NCBI GenBank assembly: GCA_903844135.1
Contig: CAIMSN010000073.1
Coordinates: forward strand, 1-64,000
Direction: 5' to 3'
From: an uncultured Rhodospirillales bacterium
Lineage (GTDB): Bacteria; Pseudomonadota; Alphaproteobacteria; Acetobacterales; Acetobacteraceae
Length of the DNA: 64,000 bases
Each line of letters starts with the position of its first letter. The stretch's first letter is position 1. A program made the position numbers and the translations under genes. Below are positions 54,760-63,657 of this stretch, in pieces. The notes beneath the pieces are model-generated. The model searched no databases, was not told the DNA's origin, and saw nothing but the letters and a program-made list of their open reading frames with translations.

Positions 54760-54813
54760 GCAAGGGCCGCCGGCCCTTGCCGGGTCGAGGGCAGAGCCCT
54801 CGCCTTCTCTTTG
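54760..54813 (+). terminator. tandem-hairpin terminator, REP-like
   Basis: Two adjacent perfect hairpins: GCAAGGGCC-gcc-GGCCCTTGC (54760-54780) and GAGGGC-aga-GCCCTC (54787-54801), followed by gccttctcttt. It lies between the convergent SDR and GGDEF-EAL genes. Similar double hairpins recur as dispersed elements in some Acetobacteraceae genomes, as I recall; copies elsewhere in this genome cannot be checked here. Confidence 0.7.
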
Positions 54814-54815
54814 CC

Positions 54816-57083
54816 TCAGTGCAGCGCGGTCTGCTTGCGCGCCGCGCGCTTGCGCCCCGGCGGGGCCAGGCGCGGCAGGGAGGCGGCCACCAGCAGCGGC
54901 ACCTCCTCGGCCGGGACCGGCCTGCTGAACAGGAAGCCCTGCGCCAGCAGACAGCCGGTGCCGCGCAGGAAATCGAGCTGGCTCTCGGTTTCCACCCCTT
55001 CGATGGTGATCGGGATGTTGAGGTCGCCGCCAAGCCCGATAATGCCGCGGACGATGATGTCGCCGTTGCCGGCATCGGGCAGGTCGCGCAGCAGCGACTT
55101 GTCGATCTTCATCTTGTCGAACTTGAAGCGCCGCAGATATTCCAGCGACGAATAACCGGTGCCGAAATCGTCCAGCACGATGCGCACGCCCTCGGCGCGC
55201 AACTGGTCCAGGATCTTCCGGTTGGTTTCGCTGTCCTGCAGCAGCGCCGTCTCGGTCACCTCCAGCTCCAGGCGGCCCGGTTCGAGACCGCTGGCCGACA
55301 GCGCCGCGCGGACGTCGGCGACCAGATCGCCGCCGCTGAACTGCAGCGGCGAGAGATTGACCGAGACCGCGATCGGCTGCGGCCAGCGCATCGCCTCGCG
55401 GGCGGCTTCCTTGAGGACCCACGCCCCGAGCCTGACGATCTGGCCGGTCTGCTCGGCGAGCGCGATGAAATCCTGCGGCGGGAGAAGACCGAGCAGCGGA
55501 TGCGACCAGCGCAGCAGCGCCTCGAAGCAGAGCGGCGCGCCGGACAGCAGGTCGACGATCGGCTGGTAGTGCAGTCGCATCTCGCCCCGTTCCAGCGCGA
55601 ACGGCAGCGCCAGACCCAGCTCCTCGGTGAATTGCCGCCTGGTATCCATCGTCGTCTCGAAGAAACGATAGCGTCCGCGTCCGGACGCCTTGGCGCGATA
55701 CATCGCCGCGTCGGCGTTGCGCCAGAGCTTGACGGTGTCGAGCGCGTCGTCCGGCGCGAGGGCGATGCCGATGCTGCCGCAGACCATGATCTGGCGGCCA
55801 TCGACCTCGTGCGGCAGCGCCAGCGAGTCCAGAATGTGTTGGGCGAGCTGCTCGATCTGCGCGACGGAGACCGTCTCTGCGACCAGCACAGCGAACTCGT
55901 CGCCGCCATAGCGGGCGACCAGCATCTCCGGCGGCACGCAGGCCGACAGCCTGGCGGCGACCGCCTGCAGCAACATGTCGCCGACCGCATGGCCGAACGT
56001 GTCGTTGACCGCCTTGAACTGGTCGAGGTCGATGCAGAGCAGGGCGACCGTCGTCCGGCCGCCGCCCTCCTCGTTGCGCGCCTCGCTGCGCGCCAGAGCC
56101 TCGCCGATCCGCAGTTCGATGCAGCGCCGGTTGGCGAGATCGGTGAGCGGGTCGTGATGCGCGAGATGCAGCAGGGTGGCCTCGGCGGAACGACGCTCGG
56201 TCACGTCGAGCGAGAGCCCGACCATGAAACCGGCGGCGCCGGTCTCCCCGGCGACGCAGTTGCCGGTGATGCGGATCCAGTGGATCGAGCCGTCCGGCCA
56301 GAGCGAGCGGCATTCGATGTCCAGATCGTCCCCGGTGGAGACCGCGCGCTCGACCGCGGCCTGCTGGCGCGGCAGGTCTTCGGGAAGGATCGTCCGACGC
56401 AGATGGGCGATGTCGGTCAGGTCGTCGCGGCCGCGCAGTCCGAAATTCTGCGCGAACAGATCGGAGACGGCCAGGCGTCCGGTGGAAAGGTCGAGCTCCC
56501 AGTTGCCCAGCCGTCCGGCCTTCAGCGCGAAGCCGAGACGCTCCTCGCTCTCCCGGAGCGCGTCGAGGCGGTCCTGCGCCGTGAGCTGGGTCGCGACCAG
56601 CTCGGCGAACAGTTCAAGGGCGGGAATCAGGTTGGGATCGGCCAGGGTCTTCGGCGACGGATCGAGCGCGCAGATGGTGCCGAACACGCTGCCGTCGCTC
56701 TGCAGGATCGGCACGCCGACATAGCTCTGGAAGCCGAACAGGGAAGGCGCCGGGTGATGCCGATAGACCGGGTCCCGGCTCGCATGCCGGATCACGATCG
56801 GGCGGCGGGTCGCGACCACGGTGCGGCACATCGTCGTCGACACCTCGCACTCGCCCCAGGCCTCGAGCCCGTAATCGATCCGGTCGAGCACCGCGCAGGC
56901 GGTCCAGGTGGTGTCGGTGAGACGCGTGACCGCGGCGAAGCCGAGGCCGGTCTGGTCGAGCAGGATGCGGAGAATGACGGAAACGGCCGGCAGGTCGCCG
57001 ACTCTCGCAGGGGCCGTCAGCTCGGTTCGATACGATCTGGTCACACCAGAATCCAGCGATGCCCTGCCACGGCTTTCAAACAT
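54816..57083 (-). CDS. GAF-PAS-GGDEF-EAL cyclic-di-GMP protein
   Basis: A 755-aa cytoplasmic signalling protein. GAF at about 25-165 (PSLFGFQSYVGVPILQSDGS), PAS/PAC at about 180-300, GGDEF at about 315-480 with an intact YGGDEF near residue 393, EAL at about 490-740 with FEALLRW, NLSPLQF, EVTETALL, DDFGTGYSS and KIDKSLL all intact. No RxxD inhibitory site precedes GGDEF (PPEM there). Both synthase and phosphodiesterase motifs look competent, so net activity cannot be predicted. The C-terminus is basic (GRKRAARKQ). Confidence 0.92.
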   Translation of the reverse strand: MFESRGRASLDSGVTRSYRTELTAPARVGDLPAVSVILRILLDQTGLGFAAVTRLTDTTWTACAVLDRIDYGLEAWGECEVSTTMCRTVVATRRPIVIRHASRDPVYRHHPAPSLFGFQSYVGVPILQSDGSVFGTICALDPSPKTLADPNLIPALELFAELVATQLTAQDRLDALRESEERLGFALKAGRLGNWELDLSTGRLAVSDLFAQNFGLRGRDDLTDIAHLRRTILPEDLPRQQAAVERAVSTGDDLDIECRSLWPDGSIHWIRITGNCVAGETGAAGFMVGLSLDVTERRSAEATLLHLAHHDPLTDLANRRCIELRIGEALARSEARNEEGGGRTTVALLCIDLDQFKAVNDTFGHAVGDMLLQAVAARLSACVPPEMLVARYGGDEFAVLVAETVSVAQIEQLAQHILDSLALPHEVDGRQIMVCGSIGIALAPDDALDTVKLWRNADAAMYRAKASGRGRYRFFETTMDTRRQFTEELGLALPFALERGEMRLHYQPIVDLLSGAPLCFEALLRWSHPLLGLLPPQDFIALAEQTGQIVRLGAWVLKEAAREAMRWPQPIAVSVNLSPLQFSGGDLVADVRAALSASGLEPGRLELEVTETALLQDSETNRKILDQLRAEGVRIVLDDFGTGYSSLEYLRRFKFDKMKIDKSLLRDLPDAGNGDIIVRGIIGLGGDLNIPITIEGVETESQLDFLRGTGCLLAQGFLFSRPVPAEEVPLLVAASLPRLAPPGRKRAARKQTALH

Positions 57084-57182
57084 CCATTGCGTATTATGGA
57101 CGAAACGGGAAGCTCACCGGCTTGTCAACATTCTTATTAATGCGACCGTTACGATGCCATCGAAGGCCGGCGGCGGTCCTTG
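57084..57182. other. purD to GGDEF-EAL spacer
   Basis: A 99-base spacer containing an AT-rich core (about 57120-57140, with TTCTTATTAAT) likely to hold the GGDEF-EAL promoter on the minus strand. No gene. Confidence 0.4.
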
Positions 57183-58481
57183 TCAGTCGCCCGCCTGCGC
57201 GGCGTCCGCCCTGGCCAGGGCGCGCAGCCCGATATCGCGTCGCCAGATGCCGTCCGGCCAGTCGATCGCGGCGACGCCGGCATAGGCCGCGTCGCGCGCC
57301 GCCGCCAGGTCCGGCGCGGTCGCCACCACCGTGAGAACGCGGCCGCCGTCGCCGTACAGCGCACCCGCAGGGCCGCGGCGCGTGGCGGCCTGGAACACCT
57401 GCACGCCGGGCAGGCGTTCGGCACGTTCGATGCCGGCGATCGCACCGCCGGTGGCGGGCCGGCCCGGATAGCCGCGGCCGGCGAGCACCACCGCGACCGA
57501 CGCCTCGTCGGCGAATCGCAGGTCGGCCTCGGCCAGCCTTCCGTCGCAGAGCGCCACCAGCACCGGCAGCAGGTCGGTCCGCAGGCGGGGCAGCAGCGCC
57601 TGCGCCTCCGGATCGCCGAACCGCACGTTGTATTCGATCAATTCGGGTCCGTGCACGGTCAGCATCAGGCCGGCGAAGATCACGCCGCGGAACGGGGTGC
57701 CGAGGCGGACCATTTCGCGCAGCATCGGCCGCACCAGCAGGTCGAGCGCGGTCTCCTGGGTGGCGCGATCGAAATAGGCCGGCGGCGACACCGCGCCCAT
57801 GCCGCCGGTGTTCGGCCCGGTATCGCCCTCGCCGATCCGCTTGTGGTCCTGCGCGGCGCCGATCAGCAGCGCGGTCTCGCCGTCGCAGAACGCGAACAGC
57901 GACACCTCGTCGCCGTCCAGGCATTCCTCGATCACCACCGACGCGCCGGCGACGCCGAGGCCGCCGTCGCGCATCATCATGTCGATCGCCGCCTCGGCCT
58001 CGGCCAGGGTCTGCGCCACCACCACGCCCTTGCCGGCGGCGAGCCCGTCCGCCTTGATCACGATCGGCGCGCCGCGCCGGCGCACGAACGCGTGCGCCTC
58101 GTCGGCATCCTCGAACCGTTCCCAGCGCGCGGTGGGAATGCCGGCGGCGTCGCAGATGGTCTTGGTGAAGCTCTTGCTGCCTTCGAGCCTGGCGGCCTGG
58201 GCGGTCGGCCCGGCGCAGGCGATGCCGGCGACGGCGCAGGCATCGGCGAGACCGGCCACCAGGGGCGCCTCCGGCCCCGGCACCACCAGCCCGATCCTCT
58301 CGCGCAGCGCGAACTCGACCAGGGCCGGCACGTCGTCGACCGCGATCGCGACGTTGGTGCCGAGCGCGGCGGTGCCGGGATTGCCGGGGGCGATGAACAG
58401 GGCGTCGAGCATCGGCGAGCGGCCCAGCGTGACGGCCAGCGCGTGTTCGCGCCCGCCCGATCCGACCAGCAGCACGCGCAT
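57183..58481 (-). CDS. purD: phosphoribosylamine-glycine ligase
   Basis: A 432-aa ATP-grasp ligase making GAR in purine synthesis. MRVLLVGSGGREHALAVTLG at the N-terminus, GPEAPLVAGLADA, PIVIKADGLAAGKGVVVA (ATP loop), and NVRFGDPEAQALLP with the metal ligands. Divergent from xseA with a 64-base spacer. Separate from the main purine block 31 kb away. Confidence 0.95.
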   Translation of the reverse strand: MRVLLVGSGGREHALAVTLGRSPMLDALFIAPGNPGTAALGTNVAIAVDDVPALVEFALRERIGLVVPGPEAPLVAGLADACAVAGIACAGPTAQAARLEGSKSFTKTICDAAGIPTARWERFEDADEAHAFVRRRGAPIVIKADGLAAGKGVVVAQTLAEAEAAIDMMMRDGGLGVAGASVVIEECLDGDEVSLFAFCDGETALLIGAAQDHKRIGEGDTGPNTGGMGAVSPPAYFDRATQETALDLLVRPMLREMVRLGTPFRGVIFAGLMLTVHGPELIEYNVRFGDPEAQALLPRLRTDLLPVLVALCDGRLAEADLRFADEASVAVVLAGRGYPGRPATGGAIAGIERAERLPGVQVFQAATRRGPAGALYGDGGRVLTVVATAPDLAAARDAAYAGVAAIDWPDGIWRRDIGLRALARADAAQAGD

Positions 58482-58545
58482 CGCCTATCTCCCTGGCTGG
58501 TGGTCGCCCCTCGCGGCCGGGCGGGCTGTATCATACCCTGCGCGG

Positions 58546-60018
58546 ATGACCGAGAACCCACCCGCCGCCGCCTCCAATCTGCCGGAATACAGCGTCTCGG
58601 AAATCTCCGGGGCGGTGAAACGGGTGCTGGAGGGCAGCTTCGCCAGGGTCAGGGTGCGCGGCGAGATCACCGAGTTCAAACGCTACCCGTCGGGCCACCT
58701 GTATTTCTCGCTCAAGGACGAGGGCGGCAAGATCGCCGGCGTGGTCTGGCGCAACGCCGCCGGCAAGCTGGGCCTGGCGCCGGAGAACGGGCTGGAGGTG
58801 GTCGCGACCGGGCGGATCTCCGCCTATGGCGAGCGCTCCTCGTATCAACTGATCGTCGAGCGCATGGAGTATGCCGGCGAGGGCGCACTGCTGGCGCGGA
58901 TCGAGCGGCTGCGGCTGAAGCTCGCCGCCGAGGGCCTGTTCGACGCCCAGGCCAAGCGCGCGCTGCCGTTCCTGCCGCGCCTGATCGGGCTGGTGACGTC
59001 GCCGCAGGGCGCGGTGCTGGCCGACATCCGCACCACCATCGCGCGGCGCTTCCCGCGGTCGCTGCTGCTCTGGCCGGTGCCGGTGCAGGGAGAGGGCGCG
59101 GCGCAGAAGATCGCCGACGCCATCACCGGGTTCGACCGTCGCACCGGGCCGGGAACCGGTGTCCCCCGGCCCGACCTGCTGATCGTGGCGCGCGGCGGCG
59201 GCAGCCTGGAGGATCTGATGGCGTTCAGCGACGAGGCGGTGCTGCGCGCGGTCGCCGCCTGCTCGATCCCGCTGATCTCCGCGGTCGGGCACGAGACCGA
59301 CACCACGCTGATCGATTTCGTCTCCGACCGTCGCGCGCCGACGCCGACCGCGGCGGCGGAGATCGCGGTGCCGGCCAGGCTGGAACTGCTGGCCGACCTG
59401 GCGCATCGCGGCGCGCGGCTGGAGAGCGGGCTGGCACGGCTGAACCAGGCGCTGCGCCTGCGCTTCGATCGCGCGCGCGGCCTGCTGCCGGATCTGCCCG
59501 GCCTGCTGGGACAGATGCGGCAGCGGCTCGACGACCGGCTGCACCGGCTCGAGCTGTCGCTGCCCGGCCAACTCGCCGCACGGCGGGTCGGGCTGCGCGA
59601 CCTGGAGCACCGGGTGCAGCGTGCCCTGCCCGGTCTGGTGACGATGCGGCGCGCCGCGCTGCTGGAAGCGGAGCGGCACATGCCCGATCCGCAGCGTCTG
59701 ATCGAGCAGCGCCGGGCGCGGCTGGGCCTGGCCGGGAGCGCGCTGCGGTCCGGGCTGCGGCAGACGCTGCGCGACGCCGCCGCCACGCAGCGCGAGCGGC
59801 GCGCCAGGCTGTCGGGTCTGGCGGCACAGCTCGAGTCGGTCTCGCCGCAGGCGGTGCTGGCGCGCGGCTACGTGCTGGTGCGCGACGAGGCCGGGCACGC
59901 GGTGACGCTGGGCGCGGCGCTGAAGCCGGGCACGAAGCTGAGCCTGACCTTCGCCGACGCGGTGCGCGACGTGCGGGTCGAGCGCGACCGCCCCGCGCAG
60001 GGCGCGCTCGGGTTGTAG
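58546..60018 (+). CDS. xseA: exodeoxyribonuclease VII large subunit
   Basis: A 490-aa nuclease subunit degrading single-stranded DNA. N-terminal OB fold (YSVSEISGAVKRVLEGSF, VRVRGEITEFKRYPSGHLYF), catalytic domain with GLVTSPQGAVLADI, LLIVARGGGSLEDLMAFSDE and SAVGHETDTTLIDFVSD, then an Arg/Leu-rich coiled coil and a C-terminal VLARGYVLVRDEAGHAV. Start ATG 58546; upstream in-frame sequence is antisense to purD. Confidence 0.95.
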   Translation: MTENPPAAASNLPEYSVSEISGAVKRVLEGSFARVRVRGEITEFKRYPSGHLYFSLKDEGGKIAGVVWRNAAGKLGLAPENGLEVVATGRISAYGERSSYQLIVERMEYAGEGALLARIERLRLKLAAEGLFDAQAKRALPFLPRLIGLVTSPQGAVLADIRTTIARRFPRSLLLWPVPVQGEGAAQKIADAITGFDRRTGPGTGVPRPDLLIVARGGGSLEDLMAFSDEAVLRAVAACSIPLISAVGHETDTTLIDFVSDRRAPTPTAAAEIAVPARLELLADLAHRGARLESGLARLNQALRLRFDRARGLLPDLPGLLGQMRQRLDDRLHRLELSLPGQLAARRVGLRDLEHRVQRALPGLVTMRRAALLEAERHMPDPQRLIEQRRARLGLAGSALRSGLRQTLRDAAATQRERRARLSGLAAQLESVSPQAVLARGYVLVRDEAGHAVTLGAALKPGTKLSLTFADAVRDVRVERDRPAQGALGL

Positions 60019-60739
60019 CGGAGGCTTGTCGCGAACGTGGTCGATTCGACCGCAAGGACCGGAGTGCGCCATCGCCGGGCGATCGCCAGGATCGGGCGCT
60101 CGGGACAGCGACGGGGAACCGGGATGAACACGACACACGACGATCCGCGCTGGGCCAGGATCGTCGCGCGCGATCCGGGCGCGGACGGGCGGTTCTGGTA
60201 TTCGGTGGCGACCACCGGGGTCTATTGCCGGCCCTCGTGCCCGTCCAGGACCGCCAATCCGAAGAACGTCCGGCTGCATGCCACCCTGGAGGAGGCGCGC
60301 GCGACCGGGCTGCGACCATGCCGGCGCTGCGATCCCGAGGGGCCGTCTCCGGCGGCGCGGACCGCGCTGCGCGTCGCCGCCGCCTGCCGGTCGATCGCCG
60401 ATGCGGAGACGCCGCCGACGCTCGCCACCCTTGCCAGCCAGGCCGGGCTGAGTCCCGGCCATTTCCACCGGCAGTTCAGGCGCGCCACCGGGCTGACTCC
60501 GAAGGCCTATGCGGATTTCCATCGCGCCGACCGGGTCAGGGCCGCGCTGCAGGAGGGCGGAACGGTGACGGAGGCGCTCTATGCGGCGGGCTTCCAGTCC
60601 AGCGGCCGGTTCTATGCGCGATCGGCGGACATGCTGGGAATGCGCCCTGCCCGCTTCGGGCGGGCCGGCGCCGACGAGACCATCCGGTTCGCGGTCGGCC
60701 AGTCGTCGCTGGGCGCGGTCCTGGTGGCGTCGAGCGCGC

Positions 60740-60746
60740 GGGGGGG
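60740..60746 (+). other. G7 homopolymer at the ada frameshift
   Basis: Seven consecutive G at the point where the Ada reading frame changes. The expected in-frame sequence (Arg-Gly-Val-Val) needs six G. Confidence 0.85.
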
Positions 60747-61221
60747 TGGTCGCGGTGTCGATCGGCGACGATCCCGGCCGGCTGGTCCGAACGCTGCAGG
60801 ATCGCTTCGCGCGGGCCGAGCTGGTGGGCGGGGACGCGGAGTACGAGGCGCTGGTGGCGCGCGTCGTCGGGCTGATCGAAGCGCCCGGGGGCAAAACCCG
60901 CGCCGCGGCGCCGGAGCTGCCGCTGGACGTTCGCGGCACCCTGTTCCAGCAGCGTGTGTGGCGGGCTTTGCGCGACATTCCCGCAGGCGGGACCGCGACC
61001 TATGCGCAGGTCGCCGCTTCGGTCGGCGCGCCGGGGTCGGCGCGCGCCGTGGCCGGCGCCTGCGCCGCCAACCTCATCGCCGTGGCGATCCCGTGCCACA
61101 GGGTGGTGCGGACCGACGGCGACCTGTCCGGCTATCGCTGGGGCGTAGAGCGCAAGCGCGCGCTGCTCGACCGGGAGGCGGGACGCGGGCCAGGGGCGGG
61201 GCCAGGGGTGGGGCCGGAGGC

Positions 61222-61245
61222 GGGGGCGGGGGCGGGGGCGGGGGC
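61222..61245. repeat. four tandem GGGGGC hexamers
   Basis: Four copies of GGGGGC near the 3' end of ada, encoding a Gly-Ala run, within a longer G-rich stretch from about 61188. The pattern allows G-quadruplex formation on the plus strand and length change in steps of six. Ends ten bases before the convergent gene's stop. Confidence 0.75.
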
Positions 61246-61254
61246 GGCGCGGTC

Positions 61255-61677
61255 TCAGTCGTAGGTCTTGCCGTCATAGACCACGAAGCCGACCGGCCGG
61301 TGGGTGAAATGCAGCACCGGCAGGCCGGGATCGTTGGCGCCGGGTGTCGCCGCCTCGGCCGGGATGAACAGGCCCTGCATCGCAACACCGGTACCGACCA
61401 CGAACGGGATCTCCTGACCGATGCCGCCATCGGTGATGCGGATCGCCACGAAAACGTCGCCGGCATAGGAGAATCCGTCGCCGTCCAGGCTGGCGAGCTG
61501 GTCGATCCAGAGCTGCTGGTGCGCCGCGCCGGCAAGCTGGATCCGCTCGCCGAACAGCCTGACGATGCTCGCACTGACATGACGAACGGTACCCTTGCCG
61601 GTGCCGTCCGCATTGCGCAGCTCCGGCAGGGCGGATCGCGGTCTGGCATCCGGCTGGGCGTCGGTCGGTTCGCTCAT
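61255..61677 (-). CDS. protein of unknown function
   Basis: A 140-aa soluble protein (MSEPTDAQPDARPRSALPEL at the start). The core GDVFVAIRITDGGIGQEIPF followed by a Pro-rich hydrophobic stretch looks like a beta-rich domain. No signal peptide or family recognised. ATG 61677 is preceded by GGAGA. The 3' end overlaps the ada tail by ten bases in convergent orientation. Confidence 0.6.
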   Translation of the reverse strand: MSEPTDAQPDARPRSALPELRNADGTGKGTVRHVSASIVRLFGERIQLAGAAHQQLWIDQLASLDGDGFSYAGDVFVAIRITDGGIGQEIPFVVGTGVAMQGLFIPAEAATPGANDPGLPVLHFTHRPVGFVVYDGKTYD

Positions 61678-61760
61678 GATGTGTCTCCGTTTGCGACGCC
61701 CGTGCAACGCCGGAGCCCGGCGGTGCGTTCGGCAACAGCGATCGATGGCGGGGGAGAGCG

Positions 61761-62216
61761 ATGCGACGACGAGACCGGGCTGCCCCGCGCGGAGCGTGGG
61801 CGCTGCTCTGCCTGGTGCTGGCGCCGCTGGCGTTGTCGGGCTGCGACGATACGCCGGTGGCGGCTCCGGCCGTCGCCGCGATGCCGCCCTCTGCGGCTCC
61901 ATCGCCCGCCTCGCCCCCAGCCGCGGGTGCCGGCGCGGTCGCGACGCAGCCGCCTGCCGTGCCGGCGGCGCTCGCCAGCACCGACCAGGATCAGGCCGGG
62001 TCGCAGGGGACATCGGCGCCGGTCCTATTCAACGATCCGTCGGCGCCGCCCGGCACGCCGCTCTGCGGCCTGGCGGCGCAGGAGAGCGATGCGATCAGCC
62101 GGACCCTGTTGCCGCGGCAATATGCCCAGGCCGGGCAGTGCGCCACCTATGCCTGCTACGACGCCGCCACCGCGACCTATATCGGCGCGGACGGCTACCG
62201 CCATGTCTGCCGCTGA
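61761..62216 (+). CDS. putative lipoprotein
   Basis: A 151-aa protein with a basic N-terminus, hydrophobic stretch and lipobox LALSGC (lipidation Cys near residue 28), followed by about 60 residues of Ala/Pro/Ser linker. The C-terminal 45 residues have four cysteines (CGL, QCATYACYD, HVCR) and probably form a small disulfide-linked domain. Family not recognised. First of a run of small envelope genes. Confidence 0.65.
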   Translation: MRRRDRAAPRGAWALLCLVLAPLALSGCDDTPVAAPAVAAMPPSAAPSPASPPAAGAGAVATQPPAVPAALASTDQDQAGSQGTSAPVLFNDPSAPPGTPLCGLAAQESDAISRTLLPRQYAQAGQCATYACYDAATATYIGADGYRHVCR

Positions 62217-62264
62217 GCCGGCCGCTGAGCCGGCCGGCGTCATCACCGAGAGGAGACCATCCGC

Positions 62265-62678
62265 ATGAAGCGTCTGAACAAGTCGGCGGAGAGGATCCTG
62301 GCGCAGCCCGCCCTTTCGGCCGCGGAACGGGCCCGACGGCTGGCCAGGATCAAGAAGCTGGCCTGGATGCTGGACGCCGCGGTCCGCCTGCCCGGGACGC
62401 GGTTCCGGTTCGGGCTGAACAGCCTGATCGGCCTCACCCCTGCGGCCGGCGACGCGGCGATGACCGCCGTCTCGCTCTACATCGTCTACGAGGCCTACAA
62501 GCTCGGCATCCCGAAGGCGAAGATCGTGCGCATGCTCGGCAATGTCGGCATAGAGGCGCTGGCCGGCTCGGTGCCGGTGCTGGGCGACGCGTTCGACGCC
62601 ACCTTCAAGGCCAACCTGCGCAACATCGCGCTGATCGACGCGCACGAAGCCACGCGCCCTGCCGGAGCGCGCCGGTGA
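62265..62678 (+). CDS. DUF4112 domain protein
   Basis: A 137-aa protein with the DUF4112 core: WMLDAAVRLPGTRFRFGLNS, then LIGLTPAAGDAAMTAVSLYI, GNVGIEALAGSVPVLGDAFD and KANLRN near the end. One or two membrane-associated helices; function unknown. GAGAGGAGA precedes the ATG. Its TGA overlaps the next GTG start. Confidence 0.9.
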   Translation: MKRLNKSAERILAQPALSAAERARRLARIKKLAWMLDAAVRLPGTRFRFGLNSLIGLTPAAGDAAMTAVSLYIVYEAYKLGIPKAKIVRMLGNVGIEALAGSVPVLGDAFDATFKANLRNIALIDAHEATRPAGARR

Positions 62679-63001
62679 CCCGCCCGTCGAGGTCGCACCT
62701 GCGTCTGGCCCTGCCGATCCTGATGCTTCCGGCGGCCGCCCTGGTGCAGACAGCCCTGGTGCAGGCAGCCTGGGCGCAGACCGCCCCGCCGACCGGGAAT
62801 GCGGTGGCGCCGCGTAATCCCGGTCTGGCGAGCACCGGCATCGCCGAGGGCGATCGCGCCAGGACGGCCGGCACCGTCGACGGCATCGATCGTCACCTGC
62901 TGCTGGCGGAAAAGGACCGCCCGCGGCTGCCGAACCAGGCGCCGACCGCGTCGCAGACCCTGCCGGGCGGCACCGCCTCCAGACAGCCGCGCTCGTTTTA
63001 G
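62675..63001 (+). CDS. small secreted protein of unknown function
   Basis: A 108-aa protein from a GTG start overlapping the DUF4112 stop (GTGA). Sec-type signal at residues 8-35 (LALPILMLPAAALVQTALVQ, then AAWAQ). The mature part is polar, Thr/Gly/Arg-rich and likely disordered. No family recognised. Six-base gap to the next gene. Confidence 0.55.
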   Translation: MTRPSRSHLRLALPILMLPAAALVQTALVQAAWAQTAPPTGNAVAPRNPGLASTGIAEGDRARTAGTVDGIDRHLLLAEKDRPRLPNQAPTASQTLPGGTASRQPRSF

Positions 63002-63006
63002 GCCCG

Positions 63007-63630
63007 ATGGACGCTCTGAAGAAGCTGCTCGGCACCGCCGCGTTCGATTTCGGCGGCGTGATCGTGTTCTACGTGCTGTTCGCCACGCTGGGCCTGCGCG
63101 CGGCGATCATCGGCACGCTGGTGTTCGTGCCGATCGACGCGTTCCGGCGCCACAAGCTCGGCATCGGCTTTCCGCGGCTCTATATCCTGTCCACCGCCAT
63201 GGTGCTGGTGTTCGGCTCGATCGACGTGTTCTCGAAGACGCCGTTCATGCTGAAATACGAGGGCGCGGTCACCGAGAGCATCGTCGGCACGGCGTTCCTG
63301 GTCGGCTCGCGCGGACGTTCGATCATCGAGGAGCTGGTGGTGCAGCAGCAGCCGGAGTTCCGCATCCCGCACCAGCGCCGCTTCTTCCAGCTCATCACCC
63401 GCACGTGGGCGATCTACTTCTTCTGCATGGCCGGATTCTTCCTGTGGGTCGGCCTGCATTCGACCCTGATCCATGCGGTGGCGATCCGTCAGGTGTCGAG
63501 CATCGTCGGCTCGATGGCGATGGCGCTGTTCAGCTTCAGCGGCTCGTTCGCGTCGGGACTGTTCCAGCGCCTCGGGCTGCTGCCGCGCGGGCCGGACCCG
63601 GACCTGCTCCAGGCCTCCGGATCGGTCTGA
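63007..63630 (+). CDS. membrane protein resembling IspZ septation proteins
   Basis: A 207-aa integral membrane protein with about five hydrophobic segments. The layout DFGGVIVFYVLFATLGLRAA, a helix pair, KTPFMLKYEGAVTESIVGTA and LITRTWAIYFFCMAGFFLWV is reminiscent of the IspZ/YciB intracellular septation family, but motifs are not identical. Function therefore tentative; cell-division or envelope role by analogy. Confidence 0.55.
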   Translation: MDALKKLLGTAAFDFGGVIVFYVLFATLGLRAAIIGTLVFVPIDAFRRHKLGIGFPRLYILSTAMVLVFGSIDVFSKTPFMLKYEGAVTESIVGTAFLVGSRGRSIIEELVVQQQPEFRIPHQRRFFQLITRTWAIYFFCMAGFFLWVGLHSTLIHAVAIRQVSSIVGSMAMALFSFSGSFASGLFQRLGLLPRGPDPDLLQASGSV

Positions 63631-63657
63631 TCCGAGGCCTGGGCAGTCGGACGAAGG

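Larger units (their letters stand above)
60124..61264 (+). pseudogene. ada: Ada methyltransferase/regulator with frameshift
   Basis: Ada repairs methylphosphotriesters and O6-methylguanine and activates its own regulon. Frame 1 from ATG 60124 has YCRPSCPSR and PCRRC zinc/acceptor cysteines and an AraC-type HTH (LATLASQAGLSPGHFHRQF, GFQSSGRFYARSADMLGMRP). At a run of seven G (60740-60746) the coding frame shifts by one. The C-terminal half (VVAVSIGDDPGRLVR, then IPCHRVVRTDGDLSGYRWG with the acceptor Cys) continues in frame 2 to TAG 61264. One G less would restore a full protein. The C-terminal tail is Gly/Ala/Pro-rich. Could be a true mutation, a phase-variable tract, or a base-call error. Confidence 0.85.

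Noticed and set aside
60740-60746. Programmed ribosomal frameshifting in ada
   Set aside because: A G7 run without a nearby stimulatory structure or internal ribosome site is better explained by an indel or sequencing error. Ada is not known to use programmed frameshifting.
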